The notes under the pieces were generated by a model. It was not told the origin of the DNA and did no database searches. It worked only from the letters and a program-made list of their open reading frames with translations. The position numbers were made by a program, and so were the translations under genes. Below, piece after piece: positions 19,786 to 31,200 of a stretch of DNA of 64,000 nucleotides. Positions within the stretch are counted from its first letter, which is position 1; every line of letters starts with the position of its first letter. The DNA comes from Sporisorium sorghi (taxonomy: Eukaryota > Basidiomycota > Ustilaginomycetes > Ustilaginales > Ustilaginaceae). The stretch is taken from the NCBI GenBank assembly GCA_023212695.1, contig JALCCG010000090.1:1-64000 (forward strand), given 5' to 3'.

Positions 19786-21404
19786 ATGTCGGGATTCGAG
19801 CATCGAGCAGGCGGCAGCTCGTCCTCGAGCCCGCCGTCGTCGCGCACTCCGCGGCTCGCATTCCCCACCACCCGCGCGAGGCCGACGTCCATTGTTGACA
19901 CTACGGCGACCTCGGTCGAAGCATCCGCAGATGCCATTCTATCCACCTCGCCCGCTTCTTCCATCACCTCCACCGGCGCCTCTCCTAGAAAGCATACTCA
20001 GTCAGCTGTGGATCGACTGGCGAGCACGCAGGCCAAAGATGCGGCGGCGGCTGCCAAATCGCATCGAACCCGCACCACGTCCAGCACCTCCAGATCCAGC
20101 ACCGAGGGAGGTCGTCCGAAGCTTCCGTCTTTGCTTCAGACCACCAGCACCGCCTCAAAGTCGGCAGCGACGCCCATCACCAGCACCTCTCTTGACGTCT
20201 CTTCGAGCGCCAAAGCCGAAGAGGCTGCACCAAAGCCGACTGGCCCCTCTCACACTACCGAGCCGCCCGCAGTCGATGTCGGTGGTCAGTCCATGTCGAG
20301 GCGTGGATCGCGTGATCAGACCTCCACCACTAGCGCAAAAGTCGCAGGTCCGAGCACACCTAAAAAGACCACCGCCGCGCCAAAGTCTACGCCAAGTGCA
20401 CCTCCACTCGTGGCACTGCTCGCCGACTCGAAAGCGTCTAAGCTGATCAAGCAGGGCGCCGAGGCCAAAGTGTACATCTCCAACATCGCGACCAATAACA
20501 TCATCTCGTGGCCGCAGCCGCGCTCGTCCAAGCTCGAGTCGAGCAAGGTACAGCCTCCGGCCTCTGTGCTGCTGAAATGGCGCTTCCCCAAGACGTACCG
20601 ACATCCGACGCTGTCGAGCAACATCACTGCGTCGCGCACCATCATGGAGGCCAGGGCGCTGCTTCGGTGTGCCAAGGCGGGTGTCGCAGTCCCTGCCGTT
20701 CGCTGTGTCGACGAGAAGGAAGGCATCCTTGGGCTCGAGCTCATTCCGGGCAAGAGCGTCCGAGAGTGGCTCGGTGGCGGTGCCGAGGGCGAGGACGAGA
20801 CCTTGATCGACGCCGAGGAGGCTGCTCAAGCCGAGGAGCAAGAGGTTGTGCTTTCGGAAGCCGATCAAGTCAAACTCATGAGGCTGATCGGTAAGCAGTT
20901 GGCCATCATGCACGAAGCCGATATCATCCACGGTGACCTCACCACCTCGAACATGATGCTGCGTCCTGCATCGCCGTCCAATTCCACGGACAAGCCAGCG
21001 ACGGTTGACCTGGAACGCGACGAGGTGGTTCTTATCGACTTTGGTCTGTCTTCCGTCTCGGCCTTTGCCGAGGACAAGGCGGTGGATCTTTACGTGCTCG
21101 AGAGGGCCTTTGCCTCCACTCACCCTGCCTCCGAGTCGCTGTACCGCACCATTCTCGACAGCTACGCCGAGGAGGTGACTGCCCGATCGGCCGGCAAGAA
21201 CCGCGGAAAGGGCGGCAAGCTCGGCAAGTGGGAAGAGACGCGACGAAAGCTCGAGGAAGGTAAGTTTTGCACGTCTGCTACAGCCACAACTTGCACTCTG
21301 GAAAGAATATCGCTGACTTTGAATCGTTCTGATTTCTTCTCTGTCACGGCGACTCTGCCACTGCAGTGCGATTGCGAGGTCGAAAGCGATCCATGGTGGG
21401 GTAG
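19786..21404 (+). CDS. BUD32: EKC/KEOPS complex kinase/ATPase Bud32 (PRPK), with long N-terminal extension
   Basis: Exons 19786-21259 and 21367-21404 join to 503 residues. The kinase core starts near residue 208 (LIKQGAEAKVY, glycine-loop-like) and carries the catalytic HGDLTTSNMM (about 382) and LIDFGLS (about 417). It ends in the near-universal Bud32 tail RGRKRSMVG followed by TAG. Bud32 is the small atypical kinase/ATPase of the KEOPS complex needed for the t6A37 modification of ANN-decoding tRNAs. Family members are about 250 residues. Here a Ser/Thr/Ala-rich disordered region of about 205 residues is added in front, and an acidic loop (about 335-365) sits in the N-lobe. The stop codon lies inside a potential splice donor, GG|GTAGGT, which opens a 168-residue extension (see the next entry). 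Confidence 0.93.
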
Positions 21405-21579
21405 GTCAAATTCCCCCAACCCCCTGTACCGAGTTGCTCTGCGACGGCATGCGCCTGCTCTCCTGGCCCCTCCGATCTCTCATCACCTTCGCAAGGCATT
21501 TTCTTCGATGCGGAAGACTGACAAGCATGTGCCGCTTTTTTGCTGTCTGGTTTGCATCCGCGGTCTTCTGTCTGCACAG

Positions 21580-22087
21580 ATCCGCTCTATGGAGAGACAA
21601 CTGGAACCGTCGCGTCGTGGTGAATGTCGAGCTCTCGCTCCAGTTCGAATGGCATGGCGTCACAGCTGCGCTTCGCGCCCTGCCCGCATTGGCAGGTGTC
21701 GTGCTGCGCACGCGCCCCACGCACGTCCTCGCACTGCTCCGCGGCCCGCCGACCGACCAGAGACGCGAGGGCGAACAATGGCACGCGCTCGCGTCGAGGA
21801 TGGACACCGAGCTCGAGCACATCGGATCCGCCAAGCTGCTGCGCTCGCACACGCCGCACGAGAGCTGTTCCCGAACATCGTCGCTGACGGAAGCACGTCC
21901 GGTTTTCTCCTGGCCGATCGTGGCGCTGCAGACGACGGTGGTGAGCGTGCCGCTGGCGAGGCCCTTGGAGAAGGTGGTCGGGTGGGGTCTGACGAGGTCG
22001 CTGCAGGTGGTGGATCGGGTGGTGCCGCAGTTTGCGTCGCCTTCGCGGGTGCTTGGCTGGGGCGGGAAGGGTAGGATGGCTGATTGA
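21580..22087 (+). CDS. Probable alternative 3' exon extending Bud32 by 168 residues
   Basis: Coding character (strong GC3 codon use) begins exactly at the acceptor TCTGCACAG|A at 21579/21580 and runs to TGA at 22087. If 21401-21579 is removed as an intron (donor GTAGGT), exon 21367-21400 joins in frame, giving RSMVG then SALWRDNWNRR, for a total protein of 671 residues. If it is retained, translation stops at the canonical Bud32 end. The extension is hydrophobic and Leu/Val/Arg-rich (LSLQFEWHG, ALPALAGVVLRTRP, VVDRVVPQF); I do not recognise it. The alternative is an independent small gene starting at ATG 21449 (212 residues), but 21449-21579 has poor codon use and looks like intron. Confidence 0.55.
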
Positions 22088-22440
22088 ATGCAGGGGATGG
22101 TGGGTAGTTTGTTGGCCCGCTTCGAGCTTGTTTCATGTGTATGGGTTCTGCATTGGGTTCAGGTCGCATCGCAATGTACGTCTCGTGTCTCATCACACTC
22201 GCACAGCACCAAAGTGAAGAAGAGCGCGGCATAGTCGAAATTTCGAGAACTCCTGAGCCCGTAGGAAGGGCCAGCAAGTGAAAGGGACAGAGAGGAGGGG
22301 CTAATAAGGATACAGTTTGAGTTGACAAGGGGGAGAGAGGAGCAGAGAAGAGTGAGGTGGGGAAAGCAGGGCTTGCGTCCCAAACGGGGGCACGTGGTTG
22401 ACGCGAGCCTCCTTTCCCCACCTTCAGATGAGACGGTCGT
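22088..22440. other. Convergent 3' intergenic spacer
   Basis: Lies between the plus-strand BUD32 region and the minus-strand fasciclin gene. No gene or repeat recognised. Confidence 0.5.
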
Positions 22441-23853
22441 CTAGAAAACGATCGCGAGCATCGACGAAGCAACAACGGCCGAGGCGACGAGCGCGAGGCT
22501 GCCAGTCGAAGCCGAAGCGGCGTTCTGGTTGCGGTGGTCGATGTTGCTGCCGTTGCCGTTAGCGCCACCGCTACCATTTCCACTTCCACTGCCGTTGCCG
22601 TTGCCGTTGCCACCGTTGGCGCTGGACGAATTGGCCTGGGACGCACCGCCGTTGTTGCCGTTCGTACCATTCCCGATCGCAGACTCAGTTTGGCCGGTGC
22701 CCGCCGAGTCAGTGTTGTCGTTCGCAGAGCGGTTGGTCGCGCCACTTCCCTGCTGTGCCGCGGATACATCAGTTCCCTGGCTCGTAACCGCGTTCTTGCC
22801 CGACACGGGACCCTGGATGCTCTGCGCCTTGGCAGCATCCACACTAGCCTGCGCCGACTTCTGCGCCTGCGCCGCGCGCCCCGTGTCCAGCGCCGTCGAC
22901 GCAAGCACGTTGTCGATCTGGTGGATCACGCCCTGCTGCGCCACAATGTCCGTCTGCAGGATCTTGGCCGTAAAGTTGCCAACCTTGACCGTACCCGCCT
23001 TGTTGTCGAACACAATGTCCTGGCCACTGGACGAGATGAGCGAGCCCTGGTCCAGCAGCAGCGGCGAGTACACCACGCGCGAGGCGACAATGTGCTGCCC
23101 GAGCACCGTCGGGATCGCCGTCGGGTTGGGTTGAGTGGCGACGTACTTGGCGATGGCGTCGTTGGTGGGCACGAACAGCGTGATGCCCGCCATCGAGTCG
23201 ATCGTCTTGGCCAGCGCGCCGTTCTGCACGTTGCTGATCAGCGTCGAGATGCCCGTGTAGCCCAAAAAGCGCAGCGTGTCCGTCACGGACCCGGGCACGG
23301 TGATCGCCTGGCTGATCGGCTGCACGGTCACCGTATCGAACTTGCTCGTCTTCTGCACAAACGTGTCATTGTTCACCGCCTCAGCGACAAACGTCACGTT
23401 GCCGGACCTGGCAAGCGCCACCGCCTGCCCCGCTCCACCGGGCAAGTTCGCAAACGCACTCTCGTTCAGCAGCGAGTGCCCAATCGTGTGTAGCGGATAC
23501 GCGTTGAACTGCTCCGCGTCAAAGCTACCCCGCAGCACGTGCTGCAACAGCGTAGCTTCCAAACGCGACGAATTACTCGTCACCCACGAGGGGAGCTTCG
23601 CAATCGCCTCGTCCGTCGGCGCGAGCAGGAGCTTCTCCGTGCTGTCGGCAAAGATGCGGTCCGTCACGGCAGGGTGCTGCGACAGCACCGTGGCGAGCGA
23701 GGTGAGGTTGTTGTCGCGCAGACCTTGGAGAAGCGTGTTGACGTCGCCGCCTTGGCGAAGTTGGAGGTTTTGGAAGTCGATTTCGGTGGCGATGGCCGAG
23801 TGGATGGATGCGGCGAGCGCGAGCAGCGCCGAGATGGTCAGGGTGAACTTCAT
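22441..23853 (-). CDS. Secreted fasciclin (FAS1)-domain protein, probably GPI-anchored
   Basis: 470 residues from ATG 23853; the open frame extends further upstream but without a good start. Residues 1-22 (MKFTLTISALLALAASIHSA) are a clear signal peptide. Two FAS1-like domains follow, at about 35-180 (FADSTEKLLLAPTDEAI) and 190-330 (ITLFVPTNDAIAKY, then GVIHQIDNVL), with several N-glycosylation sequons. The C-terminal third is Gly/Asn/Ser-rich low complexity. The protein ends in a hydrophobic stretch (LALVASAVVASSMLAIVF) typical of a GPI-attachment signal. FAS1 proteins act in cell-surface adhesion. A surface location is inferred from signal peptide and tail; a specific role is not known. Confidence 0.88.
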   Translation of the reverse strand: MKFTLTISALLALAASIHSAIATEIDFQNLQLRQGGDVNTLLQGLRDNNLTSLATVLSQHPAVTDRIFADSTEKLLLAPTDEAIAKLPSWVTSNSSRLEATLLQHVLRGSFDAEQFNAYPLHTIGHSLLNESAFANLPGGAGQAVALARSGNVTFVAEAVNNDTFVQKTSKFDTVTVQPISQAITVPGSVTDTLRFLGYTGISTLISNVQNGALAKTIDSMAGITLFVPTNDAIAKYVATQPNPTAIPTVLGQHIVASRVVYSPLLLDQGSLISSSGQDIVFDNKAGTVKVGNFTAKILQTDIVAQQGVIHQIDNVLASTALDTGRAAQAQKSAQASVDAAKAQSIQGPVSGKNAVTSQGTDVSAAQQGSGATNRSANDNTDSAGTGQTESAIGNGTNGNNGGASQANSSSANGGNGNGNGSGSGNGSGGANGNGSNIDHRNQNAASASTGSLALVASAVVASSMLAIVF

Positions 23854-24011
23854 GGTGGAGAAGGGGGGGATGGATACTGGTGAGGGGGAGAAAGGGGGAA
23901 GGTTTGGAGGGCTGGAAAGAGTGACAGCCTGTAGTGATGGGGAGGGAGAGGGGGAGTGAGTGGTAGATGGGAGGGAAGAGAGAGAGGGCCGTCGACGGCG
24001 CACGAGCGAGA

Positions 24012-24017
24012 CTTATA
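24012..24017 (-). promoter_or_regulatory. TATA box of the fasciclin gene
   Basis: Minus-strand TATAAG about 160 bases upstream of the ATG at 23853. The intervening leader is strongly C/T-rich on the coding strand. Position and sequence fit a core promoter. Confidence 0.4.
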
Positions 24018-25906
24018 TGGATTCTTACCAGGGTCGTAGAGATGCGCTGCCTTGTCTCCCTCCCCACTAAGCTGCCGGGAATGGCGCGATAGACACGGCA
24101 AGGGGGCCAGCCAACGTGTCACCGCAGATTCCAAGCGGTCACCTCGGCCACTAAAGCCAGGGAGACCCCGCTGCCCCCGCCGAGGCGGCACACTAAAGCT
24201 TCACATTGAAAAGACATGCACACCCTTCCCCCAAGCTTCTTAACAAGGACTTGGCAAATGCCTGGGCGCATGTGGATGGGCCGTCAAACATTAGGCACGC
24301 ATCTCGCGAGAATGGGGCACCAGAGCCTCCTGTAGGCTGTACAAAAAGGGATCGGCGACGTGCTTTCACTCTCCAGGCAGCTGTTGGACAGGCGCGAGGT
24401 CTAGAAGCGCACGGCTACGGCAGGAAGTTGCGCAGGAAGTTGCGCATAGCTGCAGCCGTGGAGCGGGAGAACGAATGGCCGAATGTGGCTTCTGCTTGGC
24501 ATTCGCCCTCAGCAGGGGACCACGCTGCATTCCTGATGTGTGACCAAAAAGAGGCAGGCAGGAGAGCAGTCCGGCTGCTTAGGCTTGCTGCGCTGCGCTG
24601 CGACGCATCGAACCTCAGATGCCGAAGCATTCGAAGAGGGCAATGCCGATGATGCAGCAGCATTCGGTCTGGAGCAGGTTGAAGAGCAGCCTTTTTTTCG
24701 TGCGCCACTGTCTCCCAGGCACACAGATTGCATGCATGCGTGCGCTCTTTGGCACGTCCTTGTGTGCGGCTCGCTTTCGGCTGCCCCTCCGCCTCTCCTC
24801 GCAAAGTCACATCGACTACAAGTTCATACCAATGCTCGGATCCTGTGTCATCAGTCACAGCGCAGCTCAGTGTTGAGCGCATCGAGCAACAGCTAAATCG
24901 AACAGACGGATGAAAGTCAAGGGAAAGCCACCATGCACGTGTCGAAGAGCAGAATGTCTCGGAGGGATCGACGTCGCGTCGAAGCCGTTGTCGAGTGGCT
25001 TGGGCAATGCCCTGCCCACTGCATTCGGTGGTCCAGCTCGGGCAGCGCAAATGAAACCGCGATGCACATTGCAGATCATCCTCTTGAAGCTGGCCGACTT
25101 TCCTATTCCAGCAGCAGCAGCAGTGGCGGGACGGACTGAGAATGCAGCTCGGGCATGAAAACTGGCGATCCTTGATCGACCTTTTGACAGCTGCAGGTGC
25201 AGCAGCGCAGGGTTGCCAGCGCACGTTTGAGAAAGAAAAAGTGTTGGTCTTTTTTAGAGTTGTGAGGCACTTGAGCAGTGTGGATTGGGAATCTTCGGGC
25301 GCGGGGTCTGCATGTGCGCTGCGCGTCGGCCGCTCGGGGGTCGCCGCGCCTCGGTATGCGCAACGTTAGTTGCTGCTCGCCAAGCTTGCCGCGCTCACCT
25401 GTCGACCCCTTTAAGCTGTCGAGAAGGCCGACGACGAGCAGCTTGGTTGCAGAAGCACCATTGCCACTCGGGAGCCGCGCAGCTTGAGCACAGCTTCTAG
25501 ACCTTTTTGAGTTACGATGTGACTGTAGCAGAGGGACTGCGCATCGATGATACCCTTTTCCTCAGGCTAAGCCGGTCATCGGAAGCGCCGTCGATCAGCT
25601 TCATCATACTGTGGGGAGGAGGAAGAGGACGATGCCGTGCATGAAAGGCGTCAGAGATATCAAGGCTGTCAGAAGATTCGAGAGCGAGCTGGACGCAAGG
25701 GGTCAAGACTCGGATGCACCCTGTCCTGCTCGTCATCGTCTCTAGCTTTCTTCCCTCTCGCTTCTGACTCTGGTCGAAGCTGCCTTGCGGCCAGTGGCTG
25801 ACTCCAGGAACGCGCACGAAGAGGCTGATGAGCAGTGGTTGGAGGTGTTGCCGTCGGGCGACTTGCTCGAGGTTATTCTGGAGAGGGAAATCAGACGCTG
25901 CCCCCC

Positions 25907-25982
25907 AAAAAAAAAAAAAAAAAAAAAAAAAGGAAAAGAAAAAGAAAAAGAAAAAGAAAAAGAAAAAGAAAAGAAAAGAAAA
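25907..25982. repeat. Poly-A run followed by GAAAAA repeat
   Basis: About 24 consecutive A are followed by (GAAAAA)n with slight variation, ending in AAAAGAAAAGAAAAT. This is a simple-sequence repeat in non-coding DNA. Confidence 0.9.
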
Positions 25983-26259
25983 TCGTCAACAAAAAGGATG
26001 CGAAAAATCGACGAACCCGTATCTCAATATCACTCCATCGGGCGGGCTGCATCGGGTCACTGCCTCAACCAACACCCTACCCGAAAGACACAAGACGCTG
26101 CTGCCTCACAAAGCACACCTAAAGAGCGCTCACTCCCAACCCGCAGATGCAGCCAGATGCAGCCACATCGCCAACAAAGAACCGCGAATGCATCGACATA
26201 GCAACCAAGACGATATTTACAATAGCCGTGACTGCGCTTAATCGAAGGGATCCTTCCGT

Positions 26260-26990
26260 TCAGTTGGAGAACCAGCGCATGAACTTGCCAATGATGTGAA
26301 GCAGCACGACGGAAAACACGAAAGCGATCGAAAGCACGAGCACAACAACCGGGTCGACGCTGAGGCCCTTGCTGTCGTCCGTGTAGAGGCGCATCATGGT
26401 CGACGAAGAGCCGCCGGCGCCCGCGGCGCGGGTGGAGTTGGGCTTCGCTGCGGCTTGTTGCGCGGCTCGTCGGCTGGTAGTTCCGTCGTTGTTGTCGATG
26501 ATTGGTCGAGAGAGAGGGTGGAAGAGGTGCAGAGGTGATGGCGGTGTGAGAGCATGAGAGGAGGTCGAGGGGTCAGCGGCGTCAGTCGTGCGGTTTAGGT
26601 TGTGATTGAGAGTGAAGCGGGAAACTCACCGGACAGCCTGCGAGTTCTTGCTCGCCAGAGCCGCGAGGTTGGGCTGTGCGCCAGAGGCTTTTGCGTCAGA
26701 CTGCCGGTACAGTAACGCGGTTTCATGAGAGCGGATTAGGAGAGAGCCGTCGCAACAGTCGTTCGCAGACCAGCGAGTGCAGATAGTCCAGGTCGCCGAG
26801 TAGAACGGATGCGGGAGGTAAAAGTGCGTTCGGACGTGCCAGGCGATGGATCGTTGTGACGTTGGTAATCATTGCAGATTGAGGACGAGAACAGAGATAG
26901 AGGAGTTTCGAGTGTCAGTTGCTTCCAGTCATCGTCACACGACCATGGCCAACGTCCAAATATAGCAGCGCTTCTGGTCATACATACCAT
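26260..26990 (-). CDS. SBH1: Sec61 complex beta subunit
   Basis: Reconstructed from the minus strand: exons 26988-26990 (the ATG alone), 26630-26700 and 26260-26473, 95 residues. Introns are 287 and 156 nt, with donors GTATGT and GTGAGT and acceptors GGCAG and ACCAG. The protein begins MSDAKASGAQPNLAAL, continues NSQAVRRRAAQQ, and ends with a single transmembrane helix (DPVVVLVLSIAFVFSVVLLH, then IIGKFMRWFSN). This is the tail-anchored layout of Sec61-beta/Sbh1, the small subunit of the ER protein-conducting channel. The last exon is unmistakable; the start-codon-only first exon is inferred from splice signals and the family's N-terminal sequence. It is divergent from MRP10. Confidence 0.85.
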
Positions 26991-27341
26991 ATCGATAGCT
27001 GAGTATATAAGAGTCGTCCGAAAAGCAGCGAAGCAGCGACGGTGGTTTGCAGTCGAAGAGTCGTAGAGATGAAGGTGTGCACTCAAGGGTGCAAGAACCG
27101 AGAAGAAGTTGGTTGCTCCCCACGCCTGTGCGCGTGCAGCTTCCACCTCACCCAACGCTCAATTTCCAAATGCAGCCAGCATTCGGGTCCGCTTCCCCAA
27201 TTTCCTTCCCCTTTACCGGCCGAAAAAACTTCACCCTTTCTCAGCCGGAACGAAATTTGTGCAGCTCCACCACTGGCCGCACATTGTTTTCAACCTCTTC
27301 CACCATCGCTCTTCCGCCATCCCGGGGGATCCAGACACACG
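26991..27341. promoter_or_regulatory. Shared divergent promoter of SBH1 and MRP10
   Basis: 351 bp lie between two divergent start codons. TATATAAG occurs at about 27004-27011. The half near MRP10 is C/T-rich (about 27190-27320), as expected of a leader. No gene of its own is seen. Confidence 0.5.
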
Positions 27342-27668
27342 ATGAAGCTGAACAAGCTCAAAGTACGACCGAAGAAGGACGCCGCCGCTGCGCCCTGTGC
27401 TGCGGAGTTCGCCACCATGCTCGCGTGCTGGGCGTCGAGCAACGACCTCAACAACATCGGCGCCTGCAAGGACTCGGCCAGGGCGTTGCAGGAGTGCATG
27501 GCCACACGGGTAAGTTGGACGACCGATGTAGCGATTATGGCGGGCGGGTAAAGAGGGTGTATGCTGATCAAATCTTTGTTTGGTGGTGCGTCGAAACAGA
27601 AACCGCGCGGAGGCGTCTCGAAGCCGACGATCAACTACCACCTCGCGAGGCTCTCGAAGCAGATCTAA
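27342..27668 (+). CDS. MRP10: Mitochondrial small-ribosomal-subunit protein Mrp10/mS37 (CHCH)
   Basis: Exons 27342-27509 and 27600-27668 join to 78 residues; the intron is 90 nt with donor GTAAGT. A twin CX9C motif is visible: Cys19 and Cys29, then Cys42 and Cys52, as in CHCH proteins imported through the Mia40 pathway. The tail KPTINYHLARLSKQI matches the conserved NINYHAARL end of yeast Mrp10. The N-terminus KLNKLKVRPKK is the basic lead-in seen in the family. The protein is a component of the mitochondrial 37S subunit. Confidence 0.9.
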
Positions 27669-28260
27669 GCGTCTGCGCCTTCTTGGCACCCAGCGCCTAG
27701 CTCAGAAGTGTAACGGAAGCAATGCAGCACATCAAAAACGCACGAACGTCGTTCAGAACACCTTCGAACTCGGATCGACTCGACGCCACTCTCATGCATG
27801 CTCAACATCCTCGCAGCAGCAGCAGCAGCAGCAGCAGCGCACAAAAGCCAACCGACAGCACATCGAGGCACTTCTCCTGCATAAGCAACTAACTCGACCT
27901 TCGTCACAAAAGGTCATGTAACAACAGACCCGCCTTCTCCAAGCTTCCTTTCACCTGGCAACACCGCTGTAGAAAGAAGGAAGCTGTGTACAATAGCAAC
28001 AGCAACCAACACCCCAGAAACTCATCATCTAGGGATCTCGCCCCTCCCGACGCACGACTTTGTCTGTGCATTGAAAATGCAGCACCCATCTGGTTAGTCG
28101 AGCTCATCACCGATCACTGCTGGACAGCTCAGCGCTGTCATTCCTCTCAAGAGTCAGACTTGCAATCGGTCACAAAAGACTGCTCAGGGTCAAAGGTAAC
28201 AATTGAAAGTACAGAAGCAGACTCCCATCAAAGGAGTCACGAATTAAAGCACCGTGACAA
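27669..28260. other. Convergent intergenic spacer with CAG repeat
   Basis: It contains (CAG/AGC)n at about 27814-27837. Otherwise unremarkable 3' flanking sequence between MRP10 and the minus-strand kinetochore gene. Confidence 0.55.
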
Positions 28261-31200
28261 TCAGCTGTCAAACGTCTCGATCGTCTCGATGAACGCCTTG
28301 CTGAGCGAGCCGATCGTGGGATCCGTCTCGATGCAGTCCAGAATCTGCAACGACATGGCTTCGGCATCGACGCCGCCGTACACCCTCTCGACACGTACGC
28401 TGTCCGCGAGCAGGATGGAGCGGCTCTCGCCCACGCCCTTGAGATCCGACGTGGCCGTTATGACGATCTTGCTGCGCTTGTTGGGCAGCAGCACGGACGC
28501 CTGCAGCGCCACCTCGTTGTCAGCGCGTTCGGCACCAGCTGACGACGAGGAAGAGCTCGTGGATGCATCGGGCGAGGCGTGGAGGATCGTCAGAGGCGGG
28601 CGTTTGGCGACATCGTCGAGCAGCTGGACGGGGAAGCGGCAGCGCAGGTGCTCGATCTCGGCCAGCAGGATGCGTTGGCGGATGAGCGTTTGCGAAATGC
28701 GGCGCAGGATCACCAGCGCATCCTGGGGCACACCGTCGGCGAACTCGACGTCAAAGTCGCTCTGCAGGATCTGGACCGACAGCTTCCTAACCAGATTCGT
28801 GTCGTCATTGCTCGCCCGCGTCCCCTTTTGCTTGAGCTGGATACGTGACACTTTGCTGTTGTTCGGAAGCTGATGACTCGTGCTGCTGGCCAACAGCGTC
28901 ATGGACACCTGCAGCCAGCCATCCAGAATCAGAACCACATCGCGGCTGCCACCCTGGTCGACGACGCTCTCGGCTCCCTTCTCCACCTCGTCGAGCGTAG
29001 GGTCAAAGCCATTGTCCAAGATGCGCACGAGGTGCAGCTTCTCGAGGTTGCGAATCTCGCGCAGCAGACGTCCCGCTTCGCCACGTGTGTAGCCTTGGAT
29101 CTGGTCGACGGTAGCGTGCGCCTTGTCAACCATCTCTTGCGCTGCGGCCATCTTTTCGCGGTTCTCCTCGAGGCGGACCAGCAGACGCTCGTGCTGCTCC
29201 TCGACGTCCATCAGCTTGGCACGCATGGACTCGAGCACCTCGTGCTGCTCCTCGATGCTCGAGTAGAGGCCCTTGAGCTCGTCGGCATCGCACGTCTCGA
29301 TCTCGGCCTGACGCTGCTTGGCCAAGGCGAGGTCCGCCTTGAGCTTGGCGTGCTTCACTCGCAACACCGGCAGGATCTCTTGCTGAAGCTGCTCCTTTTT
29401 GGTGTTGACAATGTGCAGGTCGCACTGAAGGCGTCCATGGTAAGCTTGAAGCGTCTGGATCATCTCCTGATCGAACTCCTTGTCGAGTCGCCAGCCGTAG
29501 TAGTCGGCGCTGACGAGGGCACGCGCAGCCTGCTTCTGCAGCTTGAACTGTGCTTCCATGTCTCGTCGCTCCTCCTCGTTCTGCAGGCCCATGATCTCGC
29601 GCACGAAGTCCGGCGGTGAGTCGTAGAAGGCCTGCTCCATCTCGACCATCTTTTCGCGACCATCGTCCACCTGCTCCTTGATCTCTCGGCACGCCTCTCG
29701 GAGCGCCTCGAGCTGCGGAACGGATCCGCATGCTGCTTTGACCAGACGCATCATCGACACGGTTCCGTACGGAGTTGCAGCACCACCATCGTCGCTGCCC
29801 GGCTCTGCTTTCGTGGGCGGCACGGGCTTGCGACGCGAAGCGCTCATGTCGTCGTTGAAATGAACGCCGACAAAGCGGAGGAAGTCATTGAGCGGCATCT
29901 GGACCGGCACCTGGTTGCGCTCGTCGTTGCTGTAGTCGTCGAAGCTGTCGACGCCAACGCCAAGGTCGGATGCAGCCGAGTGGGCGATGGAACTGTCGTG
30001 CGGCTCGCTGCTGGCTCCGTTGGAGCTCCTGATGCCGGACTCGACCGCCGAGTGGAAGGACTCTTCGTTGGTCGCTGCCGAAGACAGGTCGGGCAGGATC
30101 GCAGCGACGAGGGACGAGCGGCCGGCCTTGCGCCTAGGACTGATTGCTTTCGAGGGAGAGAAGCGCGAGGTCGATGGCCAGTTGAAGCCGACATTGCTCA
30201 ACGACTTGCGCTGACCAGCCATCGAGGTGGCCGTGGAGACCTTGTTCTTGGATGAGGGCGAGGCGCTAACTGCACGACCCGCCATGGCGAGATTGTCGGC
30301 TGTGAGCGGAGCCCCTGGCTTTCCGTCAGCAGCAGCTTGTTGCTGCGTCTGCACGCGTCTGGCTGGAGAGTGCTGGTACGAAGGCGAGGCGACGCCGCCA
30401 ATGATGGCTCGTCGGAACGAAGATGTGTCGGTCGGAATGCTCGAGTTTGGCACATGTCCCCTGGGCGGCAAGCTGCCTCCAACACGCCGTGCTGGCGAGC
30501 TAGATGCTACCTCTAGAGCAGCAACGCCTCCTCGCAAAGACTGTCGGAAACGGCTGGGCGACTTGCCTGGCGTTGGCTGGAAAGGACTCGGCGCACCAGT
30601 GCCAAGCTTGGTCGCCGACCTCGAGGGAGTCAGGATGGGTTTGGAAGGCGACACGTTGGAGCCCATGGGCATGGTCATGTCCATCGCCATCGAAGCATCA
30701 TCGGACGAAGGAGGGCCGAACGCCCGGCTGGAGCTCGAATCGACGAGATCCATGTCGCTCGATGCGGGTTCCTTCTCACGGATGAAACCTGTGACGGCGC
30801 GGGTCATCTCCATGGGCATAGTAGCGTCCGGCTTAATGGTGTCGTCGCCTTCCGAGTCGCTGCTGCTGACCTCGGGGAAATTGGTGATGACCGTGGTGGT
30901 TGCGTCGCCGTACTTCTTGGCTTCGATTCTGGTGGTGATGGCCTTGGTCATCTCCATGCCGTCAGAGTCGTCGGAATCGTCACCATCACCGTTGACAGGA
31001 GCGTGGACTCCAGTAAACTCCATGGTGACGGTGTTGTCCAGATCCATGCCGGACCCATCGCCTTCAGAGACGTCGGTCGAGGCCGAGTCATCTGCAGCGG
31101 TGTTGCTGCTTCGCCTGCGTTTGAGGGCTGGTGCGGATGACATGGCTTGCGTGATGTCCATCTGCATCGATTCCTCGTCTCCTGCTGCGAGGCTCATTGA

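Larger units (their letters stand above)
23854..26259. other. Gene-poor 2.4 kb stretch
   Basis: It holds the promoter and leader of the fasciclin gene (to about 24050), then sequence with no convincing gene on either strand. A 269-codon minus frame (24415-25224) has no ATG start and no recognisable content. An A-rich repeat lies at 25907-25982. Confidence 0.5.

Noticed and set aside
21449..22087. Independent 212-residue gene downstream of BUD32
   Set aside because: The first 130 bases have poor codon use and end in a strong splice acceptor; the in-frame join to BUD32 explains the coding block better, though it is not excluded.
24415..25224. 269-codon minus-strand frame in the gene-poor region
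   Set aside because: Starts at GTG without an ATG, Cys/His/Arg/Ser mixture without motifs, no codon bias.
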